DNA of 64,000 nucleotides from Oscillospiraceae bacterium. GTDB taxonomy: Bacteria > Bacillota > Clostridia > Oscillospirales > Oscillospiraceae. Below the pieces are notes generated by a model. The model did not search any database. It had not been told where the DNA came from and saw only the letters and a program-made list of their open reading frames with translations. The stretch lies in contig JAFWDU010000022.1 in the NCBI GenBank assembly GCA_017516005.1, forward strand, positions 23,137-87,136, given 5' to 3'. Shown one piece after another: positions 51,532 through 60,442 of the stretch (the first letter of the stretch is position 1; each line of letters opens with the position of its first letter). The position numbers and the translations under genes are program-made.

Positions 51532-53448
51532 TTGATCGCTTTTCATAACTCTCATGATTCCAGTTACCGCGCCCCTTTCGGCGCGGTAACTTGCGGTACT
51601 CCCGTTTTTCTCGCACTCGATCTTCTGGAAGCGGAGCCCGGTTTTACCTGCGCCCTGCGGACCTGGCAGGATTCCATTGGAGAAACCCTGATTCCCATGG
51701 ACTGCACACCGCTGCCTGAAGGAGGATTCCGTTTTAGCGGAACTCTGCATGCACCTTCGGAGCCATGTCTGGTCTGGTATCAGTTTCATCTGACCGCTCC
51801 TGACGGAAGCATGCTCTTCTATGGCAACAATGCTGCCTCCTCCGGCGGAATCGGTGCTCTTTATCAGCATATTCCGGATTCCTATCAGGTGACGGTCTAT
51901 GATGCAGCGTCTGTTCCGGAATGGTATAAGCGCAGTGTGGTATATCAGATCTTCCCGGATCGGTTTGCCCGCGGCAGCGATTATCCGGACCGTTTTTTTG
52001 CTGCGCAGCATCCGGATGACTGGGCAGGCGCTCCCCGAATTCTGCATCCCAACTGGAGGGATGATCCTTTCTATACCCGCAACAGTCAGAATGAGGTCAC
52101 GCACTGGGACTTCTTCGGCGGCACGCTGGAAGGGATCCGCACAAAACTGCCCTATCTTCAGGAGCTGGGAATCAGCGCAATCTACCTCAACCCCATTTTT
52201 TCCGCCTACTCCAATCACCGGTATGATACGGCGGACTATCAGCAGATTGATCCCATTCTGGGCGACGAGGAAGGTTTCAAAGCTCTTGCCTCCGAAGCGC
52301 GTAAGCGCGGCATTCGTCTGATCCTCGACGGTGTCTTCAGTCATACCGGTGCCGACAGCATTTACTTCAACCGCTACGGAAATTATCCCGTAAACGGCGC
52401 CTGTCAGGGGGAAGACAGTCCCTATTACAGTTGGTATTCTTTCGAAGCGTATCCTGAACGCTATGAATCCTGGTGGGGCGTCAAAGACCTGCCCAATGTG
52501 GATGAGATGCAGCCTTCCTATCAGGATTATATTTTCGGTGACCGAGACAGCGTGATCCGGCACTGGCTCCGCAGCGGCGCAAGCGGATGGCGTCTGGATG
52601 TGGCTGATGAACTCCCGGATGCCTTTATCAAAGGCCTGCGCTCAGCCATCAAGGAAGAGGATCTCGATGCTGTTCTCCTGGGGGAAGTCTGGGAAGATGC
52701 GAGCAACAAACGCAGCTACGAAGAACTGCGTGAGTATCTGCTCGGGCATGAGCTGGATGCAACCATGCATTATCCCTTCCGAAAGATCCTTCTGGATTTC
52801 TTCCTTGGAAGGATCGACTCCAGCGAAGCCGCAGCCGCCATGATGCAGCTGAAAGAAAACTATCCCCGTGAAAACTACTACGCTTCGCTCAATCTGATCG
52901 GATCCCATGACCGGGCACGCGTTCTGACTCTGCTCGGCGGCGCATCCGAAGAAATGTCAGAGGATGAGCAGCGGGAATTCCGGCTTACTCCGGAATTGCG
53001 TGAGACAGCCCTTGCAAGGCTCCGTGCGCTGACCGTGCTTCAGTTTACCGCCGCTGGTGTTCCCTGCATCTACTACGGCGATGAAGCCGGCATGGAAGGC
53101 GGCAGTGATCCTTTCAACCGGGCCCCGTTCCCCTGGGGACGTGAAGACACCTCGCTTACGGATCACTACCGGAAGCTGATCTCCCTGCGCAATACACACG
53201 AGGCGCTTATTTCCGGTGATTTCACACCCATTTCGCCGCTCCCGGATCTTTATGGCTGTATCCGGGAATCTGAGGAAGAGAAGATTCTGACCGTTGTCAG
53301 CCGTTCGGCAGAGGAGATCAAAACCCGTCTGACCATCTCCTGCAGCGGCATTCATAAACTGTTCGGCAGCGGAAGAGTACGCAGAAGTGCTTCCACTGTC
53401 ACACTTCAGCTACCGCCTTATGGCACTGTTATTCTGAAACTGGAGTAA
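51532..53448 (+). CDS. GH13 alpha-amylase/neopullulanase-like glycoside hydrolase
   Basis: A 638-residue GH13 enzyme. An N-terminal beta domain (about 1-120, CBM34-like) precedes the barrel: VVYQIFPDRFARG, LNPIFSAYSNHRYDT, LILDGVFSHTG, GWRLDVADEL (nucleophile Asp about 355), LGEVWED (acid/base Glu about 384) and GSHDRAR (Asp about 458). Such enzymes debranch or trim maltodextrins inside the cell. No signal peptide. The start is a TTG at 51532 with AAGGA upstream; no ATG fits before the conserved N-terminus. Branching enzyme (glgB) is not in this operon. Confidence 0.93.
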   Translation: MIAFHNSHDSSYRAPFGAVTCGTPVFLALDLLEAEPGFTCALRTWQDSIGETLIPMDCTPLPEGGFRFSGTLHAPSEPCLVWYQFHLTAPDGSMLFYGNNAASSGGIGALYQHIPDSYQVTVYDAASVPEWYKRSVVYQIFPDRFARGSDYPDRFFAAQHPDDWAGAPRILHPNWRDDPFYTRNSQNEVTHWDFFGGTLEGIRTKLPYLQELGISAIYLNPIFSAYSNHRYDTADYQQIDPILGDEEGFKALASEARKRGIRLILDGVFSHTGADSIYFNRYGNYPVNGACQGEDSPYYSWYSFEAYPERYESWWGVKDLPNVDEMQPSYQDYIFGDRDSVIRHWLRSGASGWRLDVADELPDAFIKGLRSAIKEEDLDAVLLGEVWEDASNKRSYEELREYLLGHELDATMHYPFRKILLDFFLGRIDSSEAAAAMMQLKENYPRENYYASLNLIGSHDRARVLTLLGGASEEMSEDEQREFRLTPELRETALARLRALTVLQFTAAGVPCIYYGDEAGMEGGSDPFNRAPFPWGREDTSLTDHYRKLISLRNTHEALISGDFTPISPLPDLYGCIRESEEEKILTVVSRSAEEIKTRLTISCSGIHKLFGSGRVRRSASTVTLQLPPYGTVILKLE

Positions 53449-53510
53449 AGCAGAAACGGCTCCCGGATCAGCGTCTTCAGACACGCCCGGAAACCGTTTT
53501 TGATCAGAAA

Positions 53511-53552
53511 GAGCACCGGGCGGAGGAACAGATCCTCCGCCCGGTGCTCTTC
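53511..53552. terminator. Terminator between the glycogen operon and hpf
   Basis: A perfect 17-bp stem (53511-53527 with 53533-53549) and 5-nt loop lies between two convergent genes; T-runs are short on both sides (TTCTAT and TTTCTG). Confidence 0.85.
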
Positions 53553-53579
53553 TATTGTCTTGAATGCCTGTGTAGCATT

Positions 53580-54137
53580 TTATTCTTCTTCGTCAGCCTC
53601 CGCATCCGTGATGATGCCGTAATCACCGTCGTTGCGGCGATATACAACGGAGAATGCTTCACCGGCAGATTCATTGCGGAACACAAAGAAAGTATGGTTC
53701 AGCAGATTCATCTGCAGAATTGCCTCATCCACAGTCATGGGCTTGATTGCGTAGCGTTTGGTCTTCACGACCTTGAAGCCCTCATCACTGTCTTCCGTTT
53801 CTTCCACAAAAGATGTGCGTTCCGGGTTGCCGATGAATGCATCAGAGCGAAGCCGTCTTGCCAGCTTTGTCTTGTATTTACGGATCTGACGTTCCATGGA
53901 AGTAATCACAGCGTCAATGGAGGCGTACATATCGCTGGTTGCTTCACTTGCCCGCATATAAGTGGAACCGACATGAAGAGTAAGTTCTGCCTGATTCAGC
54001 TTATTCTGGACACTGAGGGCAATCACTGCCTCGACTTCGGAATTGAAGTAACGGTCAAGTTTGGAAACCTTTTTCTCCGCATAGGCGATTACGCCGGCAG
54101 GCAATTTGACTTTCTTTTCTGTGTACTGGAATTTCAT
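53580..54137 (-). CDS. hpf: Ribosome hibernation promoting factor, long form
   Basis: A 185-residue protein. Residues 1-100 form the S30AE/YfiA domain (YAEKKVSKLDRYFN, ASIDAVITSMERQIRKYK); residues 125-185 form the C-terminal dimerisation domain (VVKTKRYAIKPMTVDEAILQMNLLNHTFFVFRN in pieces). Long HPF joins 70S ribosomes into inactive 100S dimers in stationary phase. The ATG at 54137 follows AAGGAG; the longer frame starting further upstream is unlikely. Confidence 0.96.
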   Translation of the reverse strand: MKFQYTEKKVKLPAGVIAYAEKKVSKLDRYFNSEVEAVIALSVQNKLNQAELTLHVGSTYMRASEATSDMYASIDAVITSMERQIRKYKTKLARRLRSDAFIGNPERTSFVEETEDSDEGFKVVKTKRYAIKPMTVDEAILQMNLLNHTFFVFRNESAGEAFSVVYRRNDGDYGIITDAEADEEE

Positions 54138-54193
54138 ACAGGGTGCTCCTTTCTGATGTCCGTACTTGAGCACATGGGTTTCTGCTCATTCGT

Positions 54194-54222
54194 ATTATAT
54201 CACAAAGAAGCCCGGCCGCCAA
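54194..54222 (-). promoter_or_regulatory. SigA promoter of hpf
   Basis: Minus-strand TTGGCG (54217-54222), 17-bp spacer ending in TG-A, and consensus TATAAT (54194-54199), so both -35 and extended -10 elements are present. Confidence 0.8.
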
Positions 54223-54250
54223 GGCTCGAATTTGTCAAAGTTTCCCACAC

Positions 54251-54808
54251 TTAATTATCACTTTTGCCGATCTTTTTCCCTTCGGTCTTCTCCAGGAGAA
54301 ACTCCATTACAACCTGATAAAGCCGCTCTGCTTCCGCATGCATGGCTTTGGAGAACTTCCGTGCCTGCTGTTCCGTCGGTCCGAGCAGTTCCAGGGTCAT
54401 CAGGTTTCCCTGATCGTCATCCAGACTGAGCACAACGGAATACTCATCGTTGGCTCTTGAAAGCACCTGGGTTCTTACCAGCTGATCCCTGCGGAATGTT
54501 CTGTTGTACTTCTCGACGGCGATCAGCGCCCGCTGGAGGACCGGCGCTGCAATGGTATCCTCTGTTTCCCTTCCGTCCACTCTGCCCTTTTCCGTAATGG
54601 AATACTCATCGTTCTCATCATGTGAGACATGTCCGGAGGCAACCAGTTCCGGAAGCGCCTGACAGACATCGAAATAACTCAGGCGGTCATCCTGGTAACA
54701 CAGTTCATAGATCTTCTGTTGGGATGCAGGATAGTCCGTATGTGCCAGGACATAGAGAATCAGGATTTTGACGTCCAGGATGTCCCGGATAAAGCCTCTC
54801 GGCTCCAT
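54251..54808 (-). CDS. DUF4364 family protein
   Basis: A 185-residue protein. The N-terminal half looks like a winged helix (DVKILILYVLAHTDYPASQQKIYEL, DVCQALPELVASGHV, YSITEKG) and the rest is an alpha/beta domain. DUF4364 proteins are typical of Clostridia and of unknown function; a regulatory DNA-binding role is plausible. It follows coaX by 22 bp in the same direction. Confidence 0.85.
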   Translation of the reverse strand: MEPRGFIRDILDVKILILYVLAHTDYPASQQKIYELCYQDDRLSYFDVCQALPELVASGHVSHDENDEYSITEKGRVDGRETEDTIAAPVLQRALIAVEKYNRTFRRDQLVRTQVLSRANDEYSVVLSLDDDQGNLMTLELLGPTEQQARKFSKAMHAEAERLYQVVMEFLLEKTEGKKIGKSDN

Positions 54809-54830
54809 TTCATTTCCCTCCCGTCTGCAG

Positions 54831-55601
54831 TTACCGTTTCGTATTGAGATGATAGAGAATTGCCAGGCCTTTCAAAACCAGGTACCGGTCATAGATGACC
54901 TCTCTCCGGCACATTGGAATCACGAAGCGGGCAATTCCTCCCGTTGCGATAACCGTCAGCTCCTGCCCCATCTCCTCTTCCATGCGGTCAATCATCCCGT
55001 CCAGCATCGCCGCATGACCAACCATAAGGCCGGATTGCATACACTCCACCGTGTTCCGTCCGATGATCCGCTTCGGCTGCTCCAGGCTGATTCCCGGAAG
55101 CTGTGCTGTGCGGCTTGTCAGTGCGTCCATGGCAATCTTCACACCGGGCATAATACAGCCGCCGAGAAATGCACCGTTGGCATCCAGAACGGTCACGGTT
55201 GTAGCCGTGCCCATATCTATGATCGCCATGGGAGGCTTCGCCATACGGAGCGCTGCGACTGCCGCAACGATGAGATCGGCACCGACCTGAGAAGGACTGT
55301 CACAGAGAATGTTAAGTCCTGTCCGGATTCCGGATTCCACCAGCAGCGGACGGATGCCAACCACTTTCCGTACCGCGGTCACAATGGAGTTCGTGACAGG
55401 CGGAACGACAGATGCAACAATGCACCCCTCCACACTGGAAATGTTAATGCTGAACAGTTCCAGCAGGTTTTTCAGTTCTACGCTGTACTGATCCGATGTC
55501 TTGATATGATCCGTCGCCATACGCGCCTCAAAAACGATCAGATCCCCATCAACACCGCCGATGGTGATGTTTGAGTTGCCAACGTCAATTGCTATAATCA
55601 T
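54831..55601 (-). CDS. coaX: Type III pantothenate kinase (CoaX)
   Basis: A 256-residue ASKHA-fold kinase catalysing the first step of coenzyme A synthesis. MIIAIDVGNSNITIG at the N-terminus binds phosphate and Mg2+; VGADLIVAAVAALR and AIIDMGTATTVTVLD carry the catalytic Asp residues. The ATG at 55601, after GGAGGAG, matches family starts and overlaps the upstream phosphoesterase gene by 17 bp. Confidence 0.96.
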   Translation of the reverse strand: MIIAIDVGNSNITIGGVDGDLIVFEARMATDHIKTSDQYSVELKNLLELFSINISSVEGCIVASVVPPVTNSIVTAVRKVVGIRPLLVESGIRTGLNILCDSPSQVGADLIVAAVAALRMAKPPMAIIDMGTATTVTVLDANGAFLGGCIMPGVKIAMDALTSRTAQLPGISLEQPKRIIGRNTVECMQSGLMVGHAAMLDGMIDRMEEEMGQELTVIATGGIARFVIPMCRREVIYDRYLVLKGLAILYHLNTKR

Positions 55602-56079
55602 GGGGTTCTCCTCCAATTCTCTCAATACGGCAGCTCACACCGCCGTTCTCTGCATCTATTTCGATCAGGCCGCAGGTTCCCTTTTCGCCACCGCAGGCTC
55701 CGGGGTTGAGAATCCACATTCCATTCCTCTGTTCACACAGCGGTATATGTGTATGCCCAAAGCAGAGAACCTGCGCCTGCGCCTCTTCGGCAGCCAGGGC
55801 TGCGCGCAAGGGGGAAAACTTGACCCGATAGGTATGCCCGTGAGTCATAAAAATCCGGACACCCTGAAGCTCCAGGATTCGCTGATCCATTCCGTTGCTG
55901 CAAAGGTCGCAGTTTCCTGTGACCATGCAGCAGTGATTCAGCTTCAGCTGTTCCTGCAGTTTCATGGCATCCCGGATACAGTCGCCCAGGTGCAGCACCC
56001 AGTCCGGGTTGAACTGCACACAGGCTCGTTTCATTGTCTCTACATCTCCATGTGAATCCGAAAATACCAGGACTCTCAT
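55585..56079 (-). CDS. YfcE/MJ0936-type metallophosphoesterase
   Basis: A 164-residue calcineurin-like phosphodiesterase. Metal-binding motifs are FSDSHGD (D7, H9), LHLGDC (D), TGNCD (N), THGHTY and FGHTH. Small enzymes of this group cleave phosphodiesters in vitro; physiological substrates are uncertain. It overlaps both neighbours, so it is translationally coupled with coaX. Confidence 0.93.
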   Translation of the reverse strand: MRVLVFSDSHGDVETMKRACVQFNPDWVLHLGDCIRDAMKLQEQLKLNHCCMVTGNCDLCSNGMDQRILELQGVRIFMTHGHTYRVKFSPLRAALAAEEAQAQVLCFGHTHIPLCEQRNGMWILNPGACGGEKGTCGLIEIDAENGGVSCRIERIGGEPHDYSN

Positions 56080-56873
56080 TCCGTATACGCTCCGTCATTT
56101 TCTTGATTGATGCCAAAGGGATCGGTTCCGTCCGGCAGTTCAAACACGCCCCGAAACAGTTCATCCGTTGGCGCAACCTGCTCCAGTTCCAGCTGCTGAA
56201 GCTGGTATACCAGCTCCTGTTCCTCTGTTACATCAACATGGAGAAGCCGCGCACTGTCCAGGCGAACAAGATACTCCCGTTTTGCCCCGTCCTCTGCCAC
56301 AGCCTCCACCAGAATCCGGTCAGGGTCTGATTTGTCCGCTCCCTGGAAGGATGCCGCCAGAATTCTGGATGCGGAAAGCTCTCCCAGATAATCCGGAATA
56401 CCTGCCAGATCCAGCAGGCTGATATCCTCGTTCAGGCTCCGGCTGACAGCATATCTGTCTCCGTCATACCAGAGGTAGAGCGTTTCTCCGTCCGAGAGGT
56501 AACAGCGGGTAATTCCCGATGACCGGACGTTGATGCGCTGCAGTCCCATCGCACAGTAGCGCTCGACCATCTTTGTGCTTCCGCCGCCGCTCCAGAAATT
56601 AGAGATATACAAAGATTCATAGTAGGACTCAGGAGTCTGAACGGTCTGAAGCGCTGCCAGCACATTGTCCGGCCGCAGGGATACGATCTGCTCCCTGACC
56701 GGCTGTTCCGGCTCCTGCGCTTTTTCTCCGGAATGCAGAGAATCCGGCAGTGTGATGATCGGGTGCTGATTGGATCGGAGCAATACACCATATGCCAGCA
56801 TCAGCAGACTGACCATTAAAAGGGCGGAAGCAAGTACAATGATTGCCGACTTGGCTCCGGATCCCCTTTTCAT
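56076..56873 (-). CDS. Membrane-anchored hypothetical protein
   Basis: A 265-residue protein not assigned to a family. One transmembrane helix (about 9-31, IIVLASALLMVSLLMLAYGVLL) is followed by a mostly polar extracytoplasmic domain with alternating strands (NFWSGGGSTKMVERYCAMGLQR, CYLSDGETLYLWYDGD). This pattern could indicate a LolA/RseB-like beta sheet, but I cannot show it. The ATG at 56873 is 16 bp after the wecB stop. Its 4-bp overlap with the phosphoesterase places it in the same operon. Confidence 0.7.
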   Translation of the reverse strand: MKRGSGAKSAIIVLASALLMVSLLMLAYGVLLRSNQHPIITLPDSLHSGEKAQEPEQPVREQIVSLRPDNVLAALQTVQTPESYYESLYISNFWSGGGSTKMVERYCAMGLQRINVRSSGITRCYLSDGETLYLWYDGDRYAVSRSLNEDISLLDLAGIPDYLGELSASRILAASFQGADKSDPDRILVEAVAEDGAKREYLVRLDSARLLHVDVTEEQELVYQLQQLELEQVAPTDELFRGVFELPDGTDPFGINQENDGAYTE

Positions 56874-56889
56874 ATTTCCGCCCCTCCTG

Positions 56890-58035
56890 TCAGACGATAA
56901 AGTCCTGCGGCCGCTCCGGTTCCATTCCGAAAGACCATGCAATTGCCCGGACAATTCTGCTGCAGGCATTGCCGTCTCCATACGGATTCACCGCATGCGC
57001 CATCTGTGAATATGCGTTCTGATCGTTCAGAAGCTTCTCGACTGCATCCACAATTGCCTGCTCGTCCACTCCCACAAGTTTTGCCGTGCCGGCATGAATG
57101 GCCTCAGGACGCTCCGTCTCCCGGCGCATCACCAGTACCGGCTTTCCAAGTGCAGGCGCTTCCTCCTGAAGTCCGCCGGAATCTGTCAGCACCAGATAGG
57201 ACCTTGCCATGAGGTTGTGCATCTGCTCCACATCAATGGGATCAATGAGTAGAACATTGTCCAGGCCGTCGAGCCCTTCATGTGCGGCTTTCTGCACAAC
57301 CGGGCTCAGATGAACCGGATAAATCACAATCAGATCTGGATTATCCAGCGCAATTCTCCGAACGGCACGCATAATGGCAGCCATGGGTTCCCCGTAGTTT
57401 TCACGCCGGTGGCAGGTCATTACAATCAGCCTGCGGGTTGGATCCAGCTGATTGATCCGTTCATCTGAAAAGCGAAAACTCGAGGCGACAGTCGTCTTCA
57501 TGGCGTCAATGACTGTATTTCCTGTAATAAAGATTTCACCCATCAGCTGCTCTCTGCGCAGATTCTCCGCATTCGCTCTGGTCGGCGCAAAATGCAGCTG
57601 TGCAATTTTGCCCACCAGATTCCGGTTCATTTCTTCCGGATAGGGAGAATATTTATCAAACGTACGCAGGCCTGCCTCCACATGCCCAACCGGCACCTTC
57701 TGATAAAACGCAGACAGAGCGCCAGCGAAGGTAGTCGTGGTGTCGCCATGAACTAAAATCAGATCCGGTTTTGCTTCGGCAATCACTTTCTCCATACCGA
57801 GCAGTGTCTTTGTGGTAATGGTGGAGAGTGTCTGATTCTTCTCCATGATATTGAGATCGTAATCCGCGTGAAGGCGGAAAATTTCCATCACGCAATCCAG
57901 CATTTCCCGATGCTGTCCGGTCAGACAGCACAGGCTTGTAAAACGTCCGTCCTCTTCAAGTGCGCGGACCAGCGGAGCCATCTTAATTGCCTCCGGCCTG
58001 GTTCCGAAAACGGACATGATTTTTTTCTTATCCAT
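56890..58035 (-). CDS. wecB: UDP-N-acetylglucosamine 2-epimerase (non-hydrolysing)
   Basis: A 381-residue epimerase giving UDP-ManNAc for cell-wall teichoic acid or polysaccharide linkage units. SVFGTRPEAIKMAPL at the N-terminus, HGDTTTTFAGALSAFY, HVEAGLRT, YPEEMNR and LTDSGGLQEEA are diagnostic. The start overlaps the preceding glycosyl-1-phosphate transferase by 8 bp, and the longer upstream frame is that gene's shadow. Confidence 0.95.
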   Translation of the reverse strand: MDKKKIMSVFGTRPEAIKMAPLVRALEEDGRFTSLCCLTGQHREMLDCVMEIFRLHADYDLNIMEKNQTLSTITTKTLLGMEKVIAEAKPDLILVHGDTTTTFAGALSAFYQKVPVGHVEAGLRTFDKYSPYPEEMNRNLVGKIAQLHFAPTRANAENLRREQLMGEIFITGNTVIDAMKTTVASSFRFSDERINQLDPTRRLIVMTCHRRENYGEPMAAIMRAVRRIALDNPDLIVIYPVHLSPVVQKAAHEGLDGLDNVLLIDPIDVEQMHNLMARSYLVLTDSGGLQEEAPALGKPVLVMRRETERPEAIHAGTAKLVGVDEQAIVDAVEKLLNDQNAYSQMAHAVNPYGDGNACSRIVRAIAWSFGMEPERPQDFIV

Positions 58036-59158
58036 CTTGCTCCTCCTGTGCCTCTTTCTCTGCCTGTTCTCCCTCCGGAGAAGGCGTGTCGGGCTTCTCC
58101 TCTTCCGGAGTCTGGAACTTGGAAGGCTCCTGCCGGTAGATAACACCCACGCCAATGGCTACCACAACGACAACCGCTCCGATAAAAAGCATTGCTTTCA
58201 TCTCTCCGGATGATGTGAGCACAACCGCAGCCAGGCCAAGAATCGCCGTAATCATGTAGGCAATTGCCACCGCCTGCTTCTGGGAAAACCCCATGTCAAT
58301 CAGGCGGTGATGCACATGTCCCCGGTCCGCCGTCATAGGGTTCTGCCCCTTCGCCAGACGGCGAAGAATCGCAAAACAAATATCAAAGATCGGTACACTG
58401 AGAATCAGGAACGGCACCGCAAAGGAGATAACGGCGTACATTTTAAACAGGCCCATGATGGATATGGTCGCAAGAATATACCCCAGGAACGTCGCACCAG
58501 TGTCCCCCATGAAGATCTTCGCCGGATTAAAATTATAGGGAATAAAGCCAAGACATGCGCCGAGCAGAACTGCAAGGATAACCGCCACATTCCCCTCGCT
58601 GACCAGAAGGGAGATCACAAACAGGCTGGCCGCGGAAATTGCAGAAACACCGCAGGCGAGTCCGTCAAGGCCATCGATGAAATTCACCGCATTGGTAATG
58701 GCAACAATCCAGAGAATTGTAACCGGAACGGACCAGCCGCCCAGGCTGATCCAGGGGTCAGCAGAGAAAGGATTGGGATTGGACAGGGTATCGATTACAC
58801 AGCCATGATAAACTGCCACCGCAGCCGCTGCGATCTGTACCAGCAGTTTCGGCAAAGCGCCAAGAGTCAGAATATCGTCAAGCACGCCCAGGATCACAAT
58901 CATGATGGCGCCGAGCAGGATGCCCTGCAGCTGCCGGTCAATTTTCGCAAACACCAGCACACCAAGAAGAAAGGCAATGAAAATTGCGAGTCCTCCCAGC
59001 CTCGGAATCGGCACCTTGTGCATTCTTCTGTTGTCCTTTGGTACGTCCATGGCACCGACCCGGATCGCAAACATTTTAACCAGCGGGGTTGCGGCAAAGG
59101 ACACTATTCCCGCTGTAACAAGTGCCAGAACCAGCTTCAGCATAAAGTGGTAATCCAC
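58028..59158 (-). CDS. Undecaprenyl-phosphate GlcNAc-1-phosphate transferase (WecA/TagO type)
   Basis: A 376-residue polytopic enzyme (about 10 membrane segments) that starts wall polymer synthesis on undecaprenyl phosphate. DVPKDNRRMHKVPIPRLGGLAIF, GVLDD, NAVNFIDGLDGLACG, FMGDTGATFLGY and the HVHHRLIDMGFSQ loop are family hallmarks. A Glu/Pro-rich cytoplasmic tail follows. The GTG at 59158, 6 nt after AGGAGGGG, is favoured over the ATG at 59182, which precedes that ribosome site. Coupled with wecB. Confidence 0.93.
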   Translation of the reverse strand: MDYHFMLKLVLALVTAGIVSFAATPLVKMFAIRVGAMDVPKDNRRMHKVPIPRLGGLAIFIAFLLGVLVFAKIDRQLQGILLGAIMIVILGVLDDILTLGALPKLLVQIAAAAVAVYHGCVIDTLSNPNPFSADPWISLGGWSVPVTILWIVAITNAVNFIDGLDGLACGVSAISAASLFVISLLVSEGNVAVILAVLLGACLGFIPYNFNPAKIFMGDTGATFLGYILATISIMGLFKMYAVISFAVPFLILSVPIFDICFAILRRLAKGQNPMTADRGHVHHRLIDMGFSQKQAVAIAYMITAILGLAAVVLTSSGEMKAMLFIGAVVVVVAIGVGVIYRQEPSKFQTPEEEKPDTPSPEGEQAEKEAQEEQDG

Positions 59159-59199
59159 AAAAGTCCCCTCCTGTGCAGGCATTCTGCCTGAAAGCTTCC

Positions 59200-60201
59200 T
59201 CAGCGGGCAACAAAGCCCACTTTCTTATAGACTTTCCGCAGGGTTTTCTGCGCAACATAGCTTGCGCGCTCCGCGCCAGACTTATAGACAGCTTCCAGAT
59301 ATGCCTTGTCCGCAAGAATCCTGCCTGCTTCCTCCCGAATGGGACGGAGGCACTCTACGACCGCTTCGCCAACCTTCGGCTTGAAGGCGCCGTAGCCCAG
59401 TCCGGCAAACTCAGCCTCAATGGACTCAATGGACTTGCCAGTGACGGCAGAATAGATATTCATCAGGTTGCTCACGCCGGGCTTGTTCACGGGATCAAAA
59501 TGGACGCAGTTTTCCGTATCGGAATCCGTGATTGCTCGCTTGAACTTTCTCTGGATGTCCTCCGGCTTCTCCATCAGGAAGACACAGCCCTCAGGAATGG
59601 ATTTGGACATCTTGGTTTCCGGTTCGGTCAGGCACATGATACGTGCACCGGTCTTTGGAATAAAGGGCTCCGGCATTTTGAAAACATCGCCGTAGATGCC
59701 GTTGAAGCGCTGCACAATATTGCGGCAAAGCTCCACATGCTGCTTCTGGTCCTCGCCCACAGGAACGTAATCCGGCTGATAAAGCAGAATATCCGCAGCC
59801 ATAAGTGAAGGATAGGTAAACAGGCCGCCGTTGATGTTATCCTTGTGCGCGGCAGACTTATCCTTGAACTGCGTCATCCGGCTCAGTTCGCCGAACATGG
59901 TATAACAGTTGAGCACCCAGCCCAGTTCGGCATGCTCATGAACATGAGACTGAATAAACAGGGTGTTGCGCTCCGGATCCAGACCGCATGCGATATACTG
60001 GGCAAGCTGCTCCAGGGTACGCCGTCTCAGGTCTGCAGGATTCTGGCGGACGGTGATGGTGTGCAGATCCGCCATGAAATAATAACAGTCATAATTCTCG
60101 GCCCGATCTGCCCAGTTCTTAATCGCACCAAGGTAGTTGCCCAGGTGAAGATCTCCTGATGGCTGAATGCCCGAAAGCATTGTTTTCTTTGCTTCATCCA
60201 T
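59200..60201 (-). CDS. trpS: Tryptophanyl-tRNA synthetase
   Basis: A 333-residue class I aminoacyl-tRNA synthetase. The HIGH-like motif is HLGN (19-22) in SGDLHLGNYLG, and the KMSKS motif is TKMSKS at about 192-197; VGEDQKQHVEL contacts tryptophan. Length matches bacterial TrpRS. The leader (60202-60271) shows no T-box signature, so regulation differs from many Firmicutes. First gene of the leftward group ending at DUF4364. Confidence 0.97.
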   Translation of the reverse strand: MDEAKKTMLSGIQPSGDLHLGNYLGAIKNWADRAENYDCYYFMADLHTITVRQNPADLRRRTLEQLAQYIACGLDPERNTLFIQSHVHEHAELGWVLNCYTMFGELSRMTQFKDKSAAHKDNINGGLFTYPSLMAADILLYQPDYVPVGEDQKQHVELCRNIVQRFNGIYGDVFKMPEPFIPKTGARIMCLTEPETKMSKSIPEGCVFLMEKPEDIQRKFKRAITDSDTENCVHFDPVNKPGVSNLMNIYSAVTGKSIESIEAEFAGLGYGAFKPKVGEAVVECLRPIREEAGRILADKAYLEAVYKSGAERASYVAQKTLRKVYKKVGFVAR

Positions 60202-60242
60202 ATTTTATCAACCTCTCTGGTGTCAAAAATCAATTTTTTGTG

Positions 60243-60271
60243 ATTGTACCACATTCGGCATCTGAGCGCAA
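60243..60271 (-). promoter_or_regulatory. SigA promoter of trpS
   Basis: Minus-strand TTGCGC (60266-60271), 17-bp spacer and TACAAT (60243-60248), leaving a leader of about 35 nt. Confidence 0.75.
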
Positions 60272-60357
60272 GAAAACAAGTAAAAAACATGAAAACGAAC
60301 AGAAAATCCCGTTCTGCTCCTATGACATGAAGCCCGTTTTCCTTCCAGATCCCTCCC

Positions 60358-60385
60358 TTGTGCATCCGCGAAAAAATGGTATAAT
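60358..60385 (+). promoter_or_regulatory. SigA promoter of the acyltransferase gene
   Basis: TTGTGC (60358-60363), 16-bp spacer and consensus TATAAT (60380-60385), about 50 nt before the TTG start. Confidence 0.65.
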
Positions 60386-60442
60386 AGTGACATATCCCAG
60401 CAGCGTTCGTTTACTACAAGACTGTCCTGGGTGGTGATATAA

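Noticed and set aside
60202..60271. T-box riboswitch upstream of trpS
   Set aside because: The leader is only about 35 nt from the predicted start and lacks the T-box consensus and a terminator/antiterminator pair.
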